A stretch of DNA of 64,000 bases from Pseudomonas abietaniphila (GTDB lineage Bacteria > Pseudomonadota > Gammaproteobacteria > Pseudomonadales > Pseudomonadaceae), in NCBI RefSeq assembly GCF_039697315.1, contig NZ_CP155619.1, positions 1,364,001 to 1,428,000 of the forward strand. The letters run 5' to 3'. The notes under the pieces are model-generated. The model saw only the letters and a list, made by a program, of their open reading frames with translations, had not been told where the DNA came from and ran no database searches. The number at the start of each line of letters is the position of its first letter. Positions within the stretch are counted from its first letter, which is position 1. A program made the translations under genes and the position numbers. This document shows, in pieces, positions 43,842-52,402 of the stretch.

Positions 43842-44680
43842 TGCTCAGCTTCTCCCTCGGCCCCTTTGCCCTGGCAATGAACCACCTGCTACTGCTCGTC
43901 GCCCTGGCGCTGGCGACCGTGGTGGGCTGGATCAGCGGGCGCCGACAACGCATCAATCCTGAACGCGAGCTGTTCGGTCTTTTTGTGCTCGGGTTGGTGG
44001 TGGCCAGACTTGCTTTCGTGATTGCCTACTGGTCGCAGTACCGAAGCAGTCTGCTGAGCGTCTTCGACATCCGTGATGGCGGTTTTTGGGTCTGGCCCGG
44101 CGTGATTGCCGTCCTGACCGGCGCCGTGCTGCGAGCCTGGAAGCAACCTGCATTGCGAATCCCGATGGGCCTGGGCGTGGCGAGTGGGTTGCTGTTCTGG
44201 TGGCTGGCCAATCTGGGCCTGAGCGCCCAACACCAGGACGCGCACCTCCCGGGCCTGACCTTGCGCAATGCCGCCGGTGAACCCGTGCTCCTGAGCGACT
44301 ATCGGGGCAGACCGCTGGTCATCAACCTCTGGGCCACGTGGTGCCCGCCCTGCCGGCGCGAGATGCCCGTGTTGCAGGCTGCGCAACAGGCCAATCCTGA
44401 CGTGACGTTCCTCTTCGTCAATCAGGCAGAAAGCCCTCGCGAGGTCGCGACTTTCTTCACGAGCCAAGGTCTGCATCTGGACAACGTCTTGTTCGACGGC
44501 CATGGCGAACTGGCGCAACAGGTCGGTTCGGCCGCGTTGCCCACCACCCTTTTCTACCGTCCTGACGGCCGCCTGCTCGGCAGCCATCTGGGCGAACTTT
44601 CCAACGCCAGCCTGAAGCGTTCTCTGGACAGCCTCGGTGAAACGGCAACACCTGTTTCCTCCTCAAGGAGCCCTCTATGA
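43841..44680 (+). CDS. Membrane-anchored TlpA/DsbE-like thioredoxin with an Lgt-like N-terminus
   Basis: ATG 43841 overlaps the dsbD stop and has GGGAG at 43828-43832, giving 279 residues; ATG 43814 is an alternative. The N-terminal 130 residues form about four membrane helices and resemble a shortened prolipoprotein diacylglyceryl transferase (VARLAFVIAYW, DIRDGGFWVWPGVI). The C-terminal half is a periplasmic thioredoxin fold with active site WATWCPPC (about residues 163-170) and cis-Pro in ALPTTLF. It probably receives electrons from DsbD. P. aeruginosa has an equivalent gene between dsbD2 and dsbG. Whether the Lgt-like part is catalytic is doubtful; it may be only an anchor. Confidence 0.85.
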   Translation: MLSFSLGPFALAMNHLLLLVALALATVVGWISGRRQRINPERELFGLFVLGLVVARLAFVIAYWSQYRSSLLSVFDIRDGGFWVWPGVIAVLTGAVLRAWKQPALRIPMGLGVASGLLFWWLANLGLSAQHQDAHLPGLTLRNAAGEPVLLSDYRGRPLVINLWATWCPPCRREMPVLQAAQQANPDVTFLFVNQAESPREVATFFTSQGLHLDNVLFDGHGELAQQVGSAALPTTLFYRPDGRLLGSHLGELSNASLKRSLDSLGETATPVSSSRSPL

Positions 44681-45459
44681 AGGCGCAATTCACTCGACGT
44701 TTGAATCTCTCCATTCTGGCCGCCGCCAGCCTGCTTGCGCTGCAAAGTCCGCTTCTGCAAGCCGAAGAACTGCCCGGCCCGATCAAGGCGCTGGAGGCCA
44801 AGGGCGCGACCATCAAAGGGAGTTTCGACGCGCCGGGCGGCCTCAGAGGGTTTGCCGCCGAATATCAGAAACAAGGCATGGCGCTGTACCTGACGCCCGA
44901 CGGCAAACATGTGCTGGCCGGAAATTTGTTCGACGAGAACGGCCAGGACCTGAGCGAAGCCCCGCTGCAGAAACTGGTGTATGAGCCCATGACCAAGGCG
45001 ATGTGGACTCAGATGGAGAGCAGCACCTGGATCGCCGACGGGGCCAAGACCGCGCCCAAGGTGATCTATCTGTTCAGCGACGCCAACTGCCCCTACTGCA
45101 ACATGTTTTGGGAACAGGCACGGCCGTGGGTCAAGTCGGGCAAAGTGCAGTTGCGCCACATCATGGTCGGGGTCATTCGTGAAGACAGCGCCGCCAAGGC
45201 CGCGGCCCTGATGTCCGATGCCAACCCTGAAGTCGCGCTGCAAAAGCATGAGCAGGCCGGCAGTAGCAGCACGCTCAAGGCACTGGATAAAATCCCGAAA
45301 GACATCCAGGCCAAGCTCGATGCCAACATGAAATTGATGGAAGACATGGGCCTTTCGGCTACGCCATCGATTTTCTACAAGGATGAGAACGGCAACGTGC
45401 AGCAGCAACAGGGCGCGCCACGACCCGAGGTGCTGGCCAAAATGATGGGGCCCAAATAA
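44677..45459 (+). CDS. dsbG: Thiol:disulfide isomerase DsbG
   Basis: The 260-residue periplasmic protein has a signal peptide (LSILAAASLLALQSPLLQA, cleaved before EELPG). A DsbC/DsbG dimerisation domain and a thioredoxin domain follow, with active site CPYC (about residue 138, in DANCPYCNMFW) and cis-Pro in SATPSIF. The CPYC dipeptide is that of DsbG rather than DsbC (CGYC). DsbG isomerises disulfides and rescues single Cys residues from sulfenylation, kept reduced by DsbD. It overlaps the upstream gene by ATGA, so the three Dsb genes are translationally coupled. Confidence 0.92.
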   Translation: MKAQFTRRLNLSILAAASLLALQSPLLQAEELPGPIKALEAKGATIKGSFDAPGGLRGFAAEYQKQGMALYLTPDGKHVLAGNLFDENGQDLSEAPLQKLVYEPMTKAMWTQMESSTWIADGAKTAPKVIYLFSDANCPYCNMFWEQARPWVKSGKVQLRHIMVGVIREDSAAKAAALMSDANPEVALQKHEQAGSSSTLKALDKIPKDIQAKLDANMKLMEDMGLSATPSIFYKDENGNVQQQQGAPRPEVLAKMMGPK

Positions 45460-45584
45460 GCCTTTGAACCTGTGACCTTCTGACCAATGGCAACCTGGCC
45501 CGAAAAGTGGATACTGCACCGACATGTCATACGTGTAAAAATGTCGATCACCATTTCAAGAGCCATAGTCAGGAGGCTCGTTCA

Positions 45585-46151
45585 ATGCGTTACGCCGAAG
45601 ATCACAAAGCCCAAACCCATCAGCGCATCCTCCACGAAGCCGCGTCACGCTTTCGTCGCGACGGCATCGGCGCAACCGGTTTGCAGCCACTGATGAAGGC
45701 ATTGGGCCTGACCCATGGCGGTTTTTATGCCCATTTCAAATCCAAGGATGACCTGGTCGAGAAGGCCCTGCGTTGCGCTGTGGATCAGCTGAACGAGTCG
45801 CGGGAAGCCAAGTTGGCCGGTGACCATTCCGCAGAGGCCTTCATCGACCTCTACCTTTCGCCTCAGCATCGCAGCGAACCTGAGCGTGGGTGCCCGTTGC
45901 CCACCATGTCATCGGAACTGGGCCAGCGCGGTCAGCCGAGCGAAATCACCGACGAGCTGATCGGCCGCATGCTGGCGACACTCGAAGCGGGCCTGCCCCC
46001 CGGGAAGGAGAACAGCGACAAGAGCGTGATGATGATGTCGAGCCTGGTCGGTGCACTGGTGCTCGCTCGCAGTGCGAAAGATCCGGCATTGGCCGAGCGG
46101 ATCCTGCAAACCACGCGCGAACAGCTCAAGCAGCAAATCAACGAAGCCTGA
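45585..46151 (+). CDS. TetR-family transcriptional regulator
   Basis: ATG 45585 has a perfect AGGAGG eight bases upstream and gives 188 residues; the longer frame has no such site. The TetR helix-turn-helix is present (RILHEAASRFRRDGIGATGL and LTHGGFYAHFKSKDDLVEKA, residues 14-63). It is convergent with an SDR-KAS II operon that carries a palindromic operator candidate at 48366-48379 and is the likely regulator of it. The ligand is unknown; an acyl compound would suit the target. Confidence 0.88.
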   Translation: MRYAEDHKAQTHQRILHEAASRFRRDGIGATGLQPLMKALGLTHGGFYAHFKSKDDLVEKALRCAVDQLNESREAKLAGDHSAEAFIDLYLSPQHRSEPERGCPLPTMSSELGQRGQPSEITDELIGRMLATLEAGLPPGKENSDKSVMMMSSLVGALVLARSAKDPALAERILQTTREQLKQQINEA

Positions 46152-46157
46152 AATAAA

Positions 46158-46187
46158 AAAGCCCCTGCCGTCACCGACAGGGGCTTT
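46158..46187. terminator. Bidirectional terminator between the TetR and KAS II genes
   Basis: AAAGCCCCTG and CAGGGGCTTT form a perfect 10-bp stem around a 10-base loop, with A and T runs on either side, so it can end transcription from both converging genes. Confidence 0.85.
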
Positions 46188-46200
46188 CTGTTTTACAGGT

Positions 46201-47475
46201 TCACGCCTGATAGCGACGGAACAGCACGCTCGCGTTGACGCCGCCGAATCCGAACCCGTTCGACAGCGCGTACTCGATCTTCATCGGACGGGCCTTGCCA
46301 TGGACGATGTCGATGCCGGCAGCCGCTTCATCCGGGTTGTCGAGATTCAGCGTCATCGGTGCGATCTGGTCACGTATCGCCAACGCGGTGAAGATGGCTT
46401 CGATACCGCCTGCCGCACCCAACAAGTGCCCGGTGGCCGATTTGGTTGACGTCACCGCCACTCCGTTCTGATCCCCGAACACCGTCTTGATCGCCGCCAT
46501 CTCGCCTTTGTCACCGACCGGGGTCGACGTGGCATGCGCATTCAAGTGCTGAATGTCCGACGCCTTGATGCCAGCCTGACGAATCGCCGCCTGCATCGCG
46601 CGCCGCGCTCCGCTGCCGTCCTCAGGTCCGGCCGTGAGGTGATAGGCGTCGGCACTGGTGCCGTACCCGACCAGCTCGACGATCGGCTTGGCGCCACGCG
46701 CCAATGCGTGTTCCAGCGTTTCGATGACGACAATGCCGGCACCCTCGCCCATCACGAAACCGTCGCGATCACGATCGAACGGGCGCGAGGCACGTTCCGG
46801 GGTGTCGTTAAAGCCGCTCGACAGCGCACGGGCTGCGGCGAAACCGCCCAAGGCCACGCGGTCGATACAGGCCTCGGCACCGCCCGCGATCGCAATATCA
46901 GCCTCACCGGCCTGAATCATCCGCGCAGCATCGCCAATCGCTTGTACACCGGCCGCACAGGCCGTCACGGGTGCGCCAAGCGGACCTTTGAAACCGTGCT
47001 GAATCGACACATGCCCGGCCGCCAGGTTGACCAGAAACGATGGGATGGTGAACGGCGACAAGCGACGTGGCCCACGCGTATCACTCGTACGTACCGCGTC
47101 TGCAATCGAGACGAAACCGCCGACGCCAGAACCGATAATGGTCGCCGTGCGCTCGCGCTCTTCATCGGTCGATGGTGACCATCCTGCTTGCGCCACGGCC
47201 TGCTGAGCAGCTCCAAGGGCGAACAGGATGAAGCGGTCCATCTTCTTCTGTTCTTTGGGCGGCGCCGCGGCGTCGGCGTCAAATCCCGCTTCGGGATCGT
47301 CGGCCATCATCGGCACGAGTCCGCCGACCTTTCCCGGCAAATCGGCCACGGTTTCGTCAGGCAACTGTACGATGCCGGAGCGGCCCTCGAGCAACCGGCG
47401 CCAGACAGCTTCGACACCGGTTCCCAAAGGCGTAACCAGCCCCATCCCCGTCACTACGATGCGACGTTCGCTCAT
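46201..47475 (-). CDS. Beta-ketoacyl-ACP synthase II (accessory FabF paralogue)
   Basis: The 424-residue condensing enzyme carries the catalytic triad: Cys in VTACAAGV (about residue 171), His in NAHATSTPVGD (about 315) and His in KSATGHLLGAAGG (about 351). VTGMGLVTPLG at the start and GFGFGGVNAS near the end complete the KAS II pattern. It extends acyl-ACP with malonyl-ACP. No acpP, fabG or fabD is adjacent; the partner is an SDR, which could serve as the ketoreductase. This suggests a regulated accessory fatty-acid or polyketide-like step rather than the housekeeping FabF. Confidence 0.9.
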   Translation of the reverse strand: MSERRIVVTGMGLVTPLGTGVEAVWRRLLEGRSGIVQLPDETVADLPGKVGGLVPMMADDPEAGFDADAAAPPKEQKKMDRFILFALGAAQQAVAQAGWSPSTDEERERTATIIGSGVGGFVSIADAVRTSDTRGPRRLSPFTIPSFLVNLAAGHVSIQHGFKGPLGAPVTACAAGVQAIGDAARMIQAGEADIAIAGGAEACIDRVALGGFAAARALSSGFNDTPERASRPFDRDRDGFVMGEGAGIVVIETLEHALARGAKPIVELVGYGTSADAYHLTAGPEDGSGARRAMQAAIRQAGIKASDIQHLNAHATSTPVGDKGEMAAIKTVFGDQNGVAVTSTKSATGHLLGAAGGIEAIFTALAIRDQIAPMTLNLDNPDEAAAGIDIVHGKARPMKIEYALSNGFGFGGVNASVLFRRYQA

Positions 47476-47517
47476 GCGCTCACCTTTTCAACATTCAGGA
47501 CATTCACAGGTGCGGAC

Positions 47518-48324
47518 TCAAGCACCTGGCGTTTTGTAGCGGGCTGCCGCGTGCTGCAACGACAGATTCGGACCCAAGGCCAGACGAGCATTCACAAACG
47601 CATCCCAGTCTGCGGCGTTGGACAGCGATGGAATGGTCACAAGTTCCTTTTGATCGAAGCCGGCCAGTGCAGCGTCGACCATTTCGTTGACGTCCATCAC
47701 CATTTCAGGCGGAAAGGCACTGAGGTCCATGCCTGCGCGCTCCCAGATCTCGGTACGCGTCGCGCCCGGCATCACGGCCTGAACTTGAACACCCTTCTCA
47801 CCGATCTCCGCGTTCAGCGATTGCGTCAAGCTCAGCACATACGCTTTGCTTGCGGTGTACACCGCGTTGAAGCGCTCTGGAATCATCGGCACCACCGACG
47901 CAATGTTCACGATCGCACCGCGACCACGGGTGACAAAGCCCGCAGCGGCAGCAGACGCCAAATGAGTCAAGGCGACGATGTTCAACTGAATCAGACGATC
48001 AACCTCGCCCATGTCAGCCTCAGCCAGGGCACTGTTCGACGCGACCCCCGCGTTGTTCAACAGCAGCGTGATCGACGCGTCGGTGCGCAAGCGTTGCTCA
48101 AGCTTGGAAACGTCCGACGCGTCAGTCAGATCAGCCTTAAGCACCTCGACCTTGGCCGACGTCTTTGTGCGCAACTCGGCGGCAAGCGCCTCCAGACGCG
48201 CTTGATCCCGTGCGACCAGGAGCAGATCGAAACCGCGCTTGGCCAAACGATCAGCGTAGGTGGCGCCGATGCCTGACGAAGCGCCGGTGATCAGGGCTGT
48301 ACCTTGAGTGTTAGTAGTGCTCAT
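47518..48324 (-). CDS. SDR-family oxidoreductase paired with KAS II
   Basis: ATG 48324 has GGAG eight bases upstream; ATG 48330 is too close to that site. The 268-residue product is a classical SDR with TGASSGIG (residues 13-20), NNAG near 89, catalytic Ser in VNIASVV and Tyr-x-x-x-Lys in VYTASKAY (about 152-159). It is the first gene of a two-gene operon with the KAS II gene 42 bases downstream and has a clear promoter at 48387-48417. A beta-ketoacyl reductase role is inferred from the partner gene only. Confidence 0.87.
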   Translation of the reverse strand: MSTTNTQGTALITGASSGIGATYADRLAKRGFDLLLVARDQARLEALAAELRTKTSAKVEVLKADLTDASDVSKLEQRLRTDASITLLLNNAGVASNSALAEADMGEVDRLIQLNIVALTHLASAAAAGFVTRGRGAIVNIASVVPMIPERFNAVYTASKAYVLSLTQSLNAEIGEKGVQVQAVMPGATRTEIWERAGMDLSAFPPEMVMDVNEMVDAALAGFDQKELVTIPSLSNAADWDAFVNARLALGPNLSLQHAAARYKTPGA

Positions 48325-48365
48325 GAGCATTTCTCCGTGGACATTGAGAGTAGCAACCGGAACAT

Positions 48366-48379
48366 ATTACGCCCGTAAT
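48366..48379 (-). promoter_or_regulatory. Palindromic operator candidate overlapping the SDR-KAS II transcription start
   Basis: ATTACG and CGTAAT form a perfect palindrome with a CC centre. It begins eight bases downstream of the -10 box, where a bound repressor would block initiation. The convergent TetR gene is the obvious candidate regulator; binding is inference. Confidence 0.55.
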
Positions 48380-48386
48380 TTTACAG

Positions 48387-48417
48387 ATTATATGGTAGGT
48401 GTCATTTTTATTGTCAA
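48387..48417 (-). promoter_or_regulatory. Sigma-70 promoter of the SDR-KAS II operon
   Basis: On the minus strand a consensus TTGACA (48412-48417) is followed by a consensus TATAAT (48387-48392) with a 19-base spacer, slightly longer than the ideal 17. It lies 63 bases before the SDR start. It is the best sigma-70 match I noticed in the window. Confidence 0.65.
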
Positions 48418-48464
48418 GCACCCGAATCCCGGACTGCTTTTCTGCCGCCAAACGACAGGCAAAA

Positions 48465-48489
48465 AAAGACCGATCATTGATCGGTCTTT
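48465..48489. terminator. Terminator downstream of comEA
   Basis: AAAGACCGATC and GATCGGTCTTT form a perfect 11-bp stem with loop ATT, with a run of A on the plus strand (T on the minus strand). It lies 16 bases beyond the comEA stop and separates it from the SDR promoter. Confidence 0.85.
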
Positions 48490-48505
48490 CTGTGCCATGG
48501 GCGGG

Positions 48506-48835
48506 TCAATCGATGGCGAGCTTCTCGCGATTCTTGTCCAGCAAGGCTTTACCGATGCCCTTGACCTCAATCAATTCATCCACCGAGGTAAACGCCCCGT
48601 TTTCATCGCGATACGCGACGATCGCCGCTGCTTTACCTGCGCCAATACCGGACAACTCCTTTTGCAACGTGTCTGCACCGGCCGTATTGATATTGACCTT
48701 GGCGCCCACCTCGGCGGATGCCGATGCGACAACGGGTTGAGCAGCGTTCGCGGGCGCAGCGGGTGCGGCCGTGACGGCTATCGAGGTGCTGGTGAGCAGG
48801 GCGAAGAGCAGAGAGGAAAGATAGGTTCTACGCAT
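48506..48835 (-). CDS. ComEA-type helix-hairpin-helix DNA-binding protein
   Basis: From ATG 48835 (GGAG eight bases upstream) the product has 109 residues. A signal peptide (LSSLLFALLTSTSIAVTAA) is followed by an Ala/Pro linker and a ComEA helix-hairpin-helix domain with VNINTAGADTLQKELSGIG and LIEVKGIGKALLDKNREKL. Such proteins bind incoming double-stranded DNA in the periplasm during natural transformation. A comEA-like gene next to wbpM is also found in P. aeruginosa. No other competence gene is nearby. Confidence 0.88.
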   Translation of the reverse strand: MRRTYLSSLLFALLTSTSIAVTAAPAAPANAAQPVVASASAEVGAKVNINTAGADTLQKELSGIGAGKAAAIVAYRDENGAFTSVDELIEVKGIGKALLDKNREKLAID

Positions 48836-49032
48836 GAGTAATGCTCCATGACATCGTGAGTGGGTAGCAGCTTTTCCTGAGCTGCCACCCAAACCTAGAC
48901 GATGCTCAAGGAGCGTCAATGCCGGGAAAGGTGACGAGATGTTTGGTGCGCTGCGCCCCTGTAAAACCAGGGGTCAGGGCCAATGAACGAGCGAGACGGG
49001 TGCGTTAGCAAAGATTTCGCAGGCTTAAAGCT

Positions 49033-51027
49033 TCACGGTTCGTTACGACGTTGCTGATGAATCCAGTCCACGATATCGCCCTCGGGCGCATACCCGCTGA
49101 CCGTATCGCTCAGTATCTGACGGACCCTGTTGTAGTCGTCTTCATCCAGTGCCTTGAGCAAATGCGACAAGCTCTGCTTGAACGCATCCCACGACAGGTA
49201 ATCTTCCTGGGCACTCATGATCATCGGATGGCTGGTGACCGCCACGTTATCGCCAATCAGTAACTCTTCGTAGAGCTTCTCGCCGGGCCGCAGGCCGGTG
49301 AACTCAATGGAAATGTCGCCATGGGGGTTCTTCTCGGAGCGAATGCTCAAGCCGGACAGATGAACCATTTTCTCAGCCAGTTCGATAATCCGCACAGGCT
49401 CGCCCATGTCGAGCACGAACACATCGCCGCCCTGCCCCATGGAGCCGGCCTGGATCACCAACTGAGCCGCTTCCGGAATGGTCATGAAATAACGAGTGAT
49501 CTTGGGGTGCGTCACCGTCAACGGCCCACCGGACTTGATCTGCTGGTGGAACAACGGGATCACCGACCCGGACGAACCCAGCACATTGCCAAAGCGCACC
49601 ATGATGAACCGCGTCTTGTTAACCTGATGCACGTTTGCACGGTCACCGAACATCACCGGAGCCGCTTCTCGGCTCAAGGCTTGAAGAATCAGTTCAGCCA
49701 GGCGCTTCGTGCTGCCCATGATGTTGGTAGGCCGCACCGCCTTGTCGGTAGAGATCAGCACAAAGTTGGCAACGCCTGCCTGGAGCGCTGCCTGCGCCGC
49801 GTTCAGCGTGCCGACAACGTTATTCATAACGCCCTCGGCGATATTGTGCTCGACCATCGGCACATGCTTATAAGCGGCTGCGTGGTAGACCGTGTTGACA
49901 CGCCAGGTCTTCATGACATCCAGCAACTTGGAATGGTTGCGCACGGAGCCAAGGATCGGCAGGACCTTCACCTTGAGCGATTCACGCTCGATGCGGCGCT
50001 CCAACTCGGAAAGGATGGTGTAGAGATTGAATTCGCTGTGGTCCAGCAGCAGCAGCGTCGTGGGCTTGAGCATGACGATCTGTCGACACAACTCCGAACC
50101 GATCGAGCCGCCCGCCCCTGTCACCAGCACGCATTGGTTCTTGATGCAGTGCTCCAGCAGCTCTTCCTGCGCGGGAACCGAGTCGCGACCCAGCAGGTCC
50201 GCGATGTCCACTTCCTGCAGATCGTCCACTTTGACCCGGCCGGCGGCCAGGTCCGAGAAGTTCGGGACACTGCGCACATGCAGCGGAAAGCCTTCCAGAA
50301 ACCCGAGGATTTCCCGGCGACGCGTTCTCGCGGAAGACGGAATCGCCAACAGGATTTCCTGCGCGCCGGTCACATCGATCATTTGCTGGATGTGCTTGGG
50401 TTTGTAAACCTGCAGGCCGGAGATCACCCGATTGGAAATCGAGTCATCGTCATCGATGAAGGCCACCGGGCGCATTGAACGGCCCATTCTGAGGGCGGCC
50501 ACCAGCTGGTTGCCCGCCGCCCCGGCCCCATAAATGGCCACTCTGGGCAGACCGTCATCTCGGCTGGTGAACGGCATGTGCTGCGCGGCAGCAAACCAGT
50601 CACCCATAAAATACTGGCGCATGGCGAGACGCAGACCGCCAATCATGATCAGGCTCAGCCACCAGTAGTTGAACATCACCGAGCGAGGTACGACGTGCTG
50701 GTGATTGCTGTAGAGATAAACGACGACGCCCAGGATCAACGCGGAAAGACTGACCGCCTTGATGATTGCAACCAGCGCGTCATTGCCGAAGTAGCGCATG
50801 ACGGCGCGGTACATGCCAATCCGGACGAAGAGAGGGATTGCGATGACGGGAGCACTGATAAATAACCACGTATGGATTTCAAGCGGGTTGATGAGGTCAT
50901 CAATCCCTAGTCGAACCACAAAGGCCATCCATAGTGCAAACCACACCAGACAGATGTCGGTGGCAACCTGGATTATGCGCTTCTTACGACGGGGCAATCC
51001 CACCAGCAAAACGCGTACTCTCTCCAT
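49033..51027 (-). CDS. wbpM: WbpM-type nucleoside-diphosphate-sugar 4,6-dehydratase
   Basis: From ATG 51027 (GAGG upstream) the product has 664 residues, matching WbpM of P. aeruginosa (665). Four N-terminal membrane helices (about residues 15-145) precede a first Rossmann region (VAIYGAGAAGNQLVAALRMG) and the catalytic SDR domain with VTGAGGSIGSELCRQI near 290. The active-site segment ISTDKAVRPTNIMGSTKR has Met in place of the usual Tyr, as in this family. It makes UDP-4-keto-6-deoxy sugar from UDP-GlcNAc for O-antigen residues such as FucNAc or QuiNAc. It follows wbpL with a gap of 108 bases. Confidence 0.93.
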   Translation of the reverse strand: MERVRVLLVGLPRRKKRIIQVATDICLVWFALWMAFVVRLGIDDLINPLEIHTWLFISAPVIAIPLFVRIGMYRAVMRYFGNDALVAIIKAVSLSALILGVVVYLYSNHQHVVPRSVMFNYWWLSLIMIGGLRLAMRQYFMGDWFAAAQHMPFTSRDDGLPRVAIYGAGAAGNQLVAALRMGRSMRPVAFIDDDDSISNRVISGLQVYKPKHIQQMIDVTGAQEILLAIPSSARTRRREILGFLEGFPLHVRSVPNFSDLAAGRVKVDDLQEVDIADLLGRDSVPAQEELLEHCIKNQCVLVTGAGGSIGSELCRQIVMLKPTTLLLLDHSEFNLYTILSELERRIERESLKVKVLPILGSVRNHSKLLDVMKTWRVNTVYHAAAYKHVPMVEHNIAEGVMNNVVGTLNAAQAALQAGVANFVLISTDKAVRPTNIMGSTKRLAELILQALSREAAPVMFGDRANVHQVNKTRFIMVRFGNVLGSSGSVIPLFHQQIKSGGPLTVTHPKITRYFMTIPEAAQLVIQAGSMGQGGDVFVLDMGEPVRIIELAEKMVHLSGLSIRSEKNPHGDISIEFTGLRPGEKLYEELLIGDNVAVTSHPMIMSAQEDYLSWDAFKQSLSHLLKALDEDDYNRVRQILSDTVSGYAPEGDIVDWIHQQRRNEP

Positions 51028-51135
51028 GCTTCCCTCAAACAAGAGTTCAAACTCCTTCCTATCGACCCACACGCCGACTGTTGATTCCTGGCACGGTCAA
51101 ACAATCTGACCGAATGACGACGACGCTGCATCCCT

Positions 51136-52152
51136 TCAATTGGCTTCCAGCGTGCCAGCTTTGAACCTGATGGCCAAAATGACGAGCGGGATGTACGCAA
51201 TAATCAGGCCCAAAGCACCGTCCAGCCCGAATTGGGTGACGCACAATGCCATGGGCAATAGCCAAACCAGATTGATTACACCGACTGCGGACGTCACAGG
51301 TAGATGCCGACCAAACCGCCGTGAAGCGAACTGATAAGCGTGACTTCTGTGAGCCTCATAGATCTTGTCGCCTCGGACGAGCCGACGAATGAGGGTAACT
51401 GTAGCGTCTACGATGAAAACCCCAAGCAGGATAAGCCATGCCCACAGTAACTGCGAGGAAATCCAGGCGGCCTGCAGCGATAAAATACCCAGAATGATGC
51501 CCAGAAAGCCGCTGCCAGCATCGCCCATGAAGATTCTGGCGGGCGGAAAATTCCAGAAAAGAAACCCCGCCACCGCGCATCCGAGCAACACCGGTAGGCC
51601 GATCAGACCGGAAAACCCGCTCAACGCGTAAATTAGCACCGCGCCCAGGCACACGGTGATGGCCTCTACACTGGCGATACCATCAATGCCATCCATGAAG
51701 TTGTAGAGGTTAAGCAGCCAGACCAGATAGAACGCCGCAAGCACATCGCCGATTAAACCCAGATCGAACTCGTTACCGAATAGATGAACCGGGGGAAGTC
51801 CACCCAGCCAGAACAGCCCCCAGGCTGCCGCCACAAAATGCCCCAGAAGACGCCAGCGGGCGGCGATATGGCCGTGATCATCCAGAAAGCCAAGGGCGGC
51901 TATGAATAGACCTGCACCCAGCAGCGCGATGAACGAGGATAAATCCAGCAGATCTCCGCTGTAGACATACACCAACGCAGCCAGGTAACTCATTACAATC
52001 GCGACCCCACCTCCACGTGGCGTAGGGACTGTGTGTGAGCTTCGGCCATTGGGGATATCAAGCAAACTCTTATGCAAGGCATACCGCCGCAGACAGTAAG
52101 TCAGCAAATAAGAGATTCCGATAACGGCAATTGCCAACCACCAATGATTCAT
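51136..52152 (-). CDS. wbpL: O-antigen-initiating glycosyl-1-phosphate transferase WbpL
   Basis: The 338-residue multi-pass protein belongs to glycosyltransferase family 4 (WecA/MraY/WbpL). Start ATG 52152 has AGGA six bases upstream. About ten membrane helices carry the catalytic motifs LGFLDDHGHI (Asp pair, about residue 90), NLYNFMDGIDGIA (about 147) and IFMGDAGSGFLG (about 200), with the C-terminal His motif AHRSHAYQ. It transfers a HexNAc-1-phosphate to undecaprenyl phosphate, starting the O-unit. Together with WbpM it forms the conserved end of the Pseudomonas O-antigen locus. Confidence 0.92.
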   Translation of the reverse strand: MNHWWLAIAVIGISYLLTYCLRRYALHKSLLDIPNGRSSHTVPTPRGGGVAIVMSYLAALVYVYSGDLLDLSSFIALLGAGLFIAALGFLDDHGHIAARWRLLGHFVAAAWGLFWLGGLPPVHLFGNEFDLGLIGDVLAAFYLVWLLNLYNFMDGIDGIASVEAITVCLGAVLIYALSGFSGLIGLPVLLGCAVAGFLFWNFPPARIFMGDAGSGFLGIILGILSLQAAWISSQLLWAWLILLGVFIVDATVTLIRRLVRGDKIYEAHRSHAYQFASRRFGRHLPVTSAVGVINLVWLLPMALCVTQFGLDGALGLIIAYIPLVILAIRFKAGTLEAN

Positions 52153-52402
52153 TGTTGTCCTGCTGTAAAAAGGCCGGCCGCAGGTCAGTGCCCTGATATC
52201 CATGATATTCGGAGGACAGGAGTGACCAACAGAAATGAGTTAGCGCCGCTTGCCCCGCGGAGTTTGCTTAGAGCGTTGGCGAAGGGCCGGAAAAACGCGC
52301 GAAAGATACCACGGACGGGCCTCAAAACAACGCTGCCCTGGAGGGTTTACCCAACGAAGTGCCTGTCGCCTCCGGTGTTGACCAAAGGCGACAGGCGATG
52401 AA

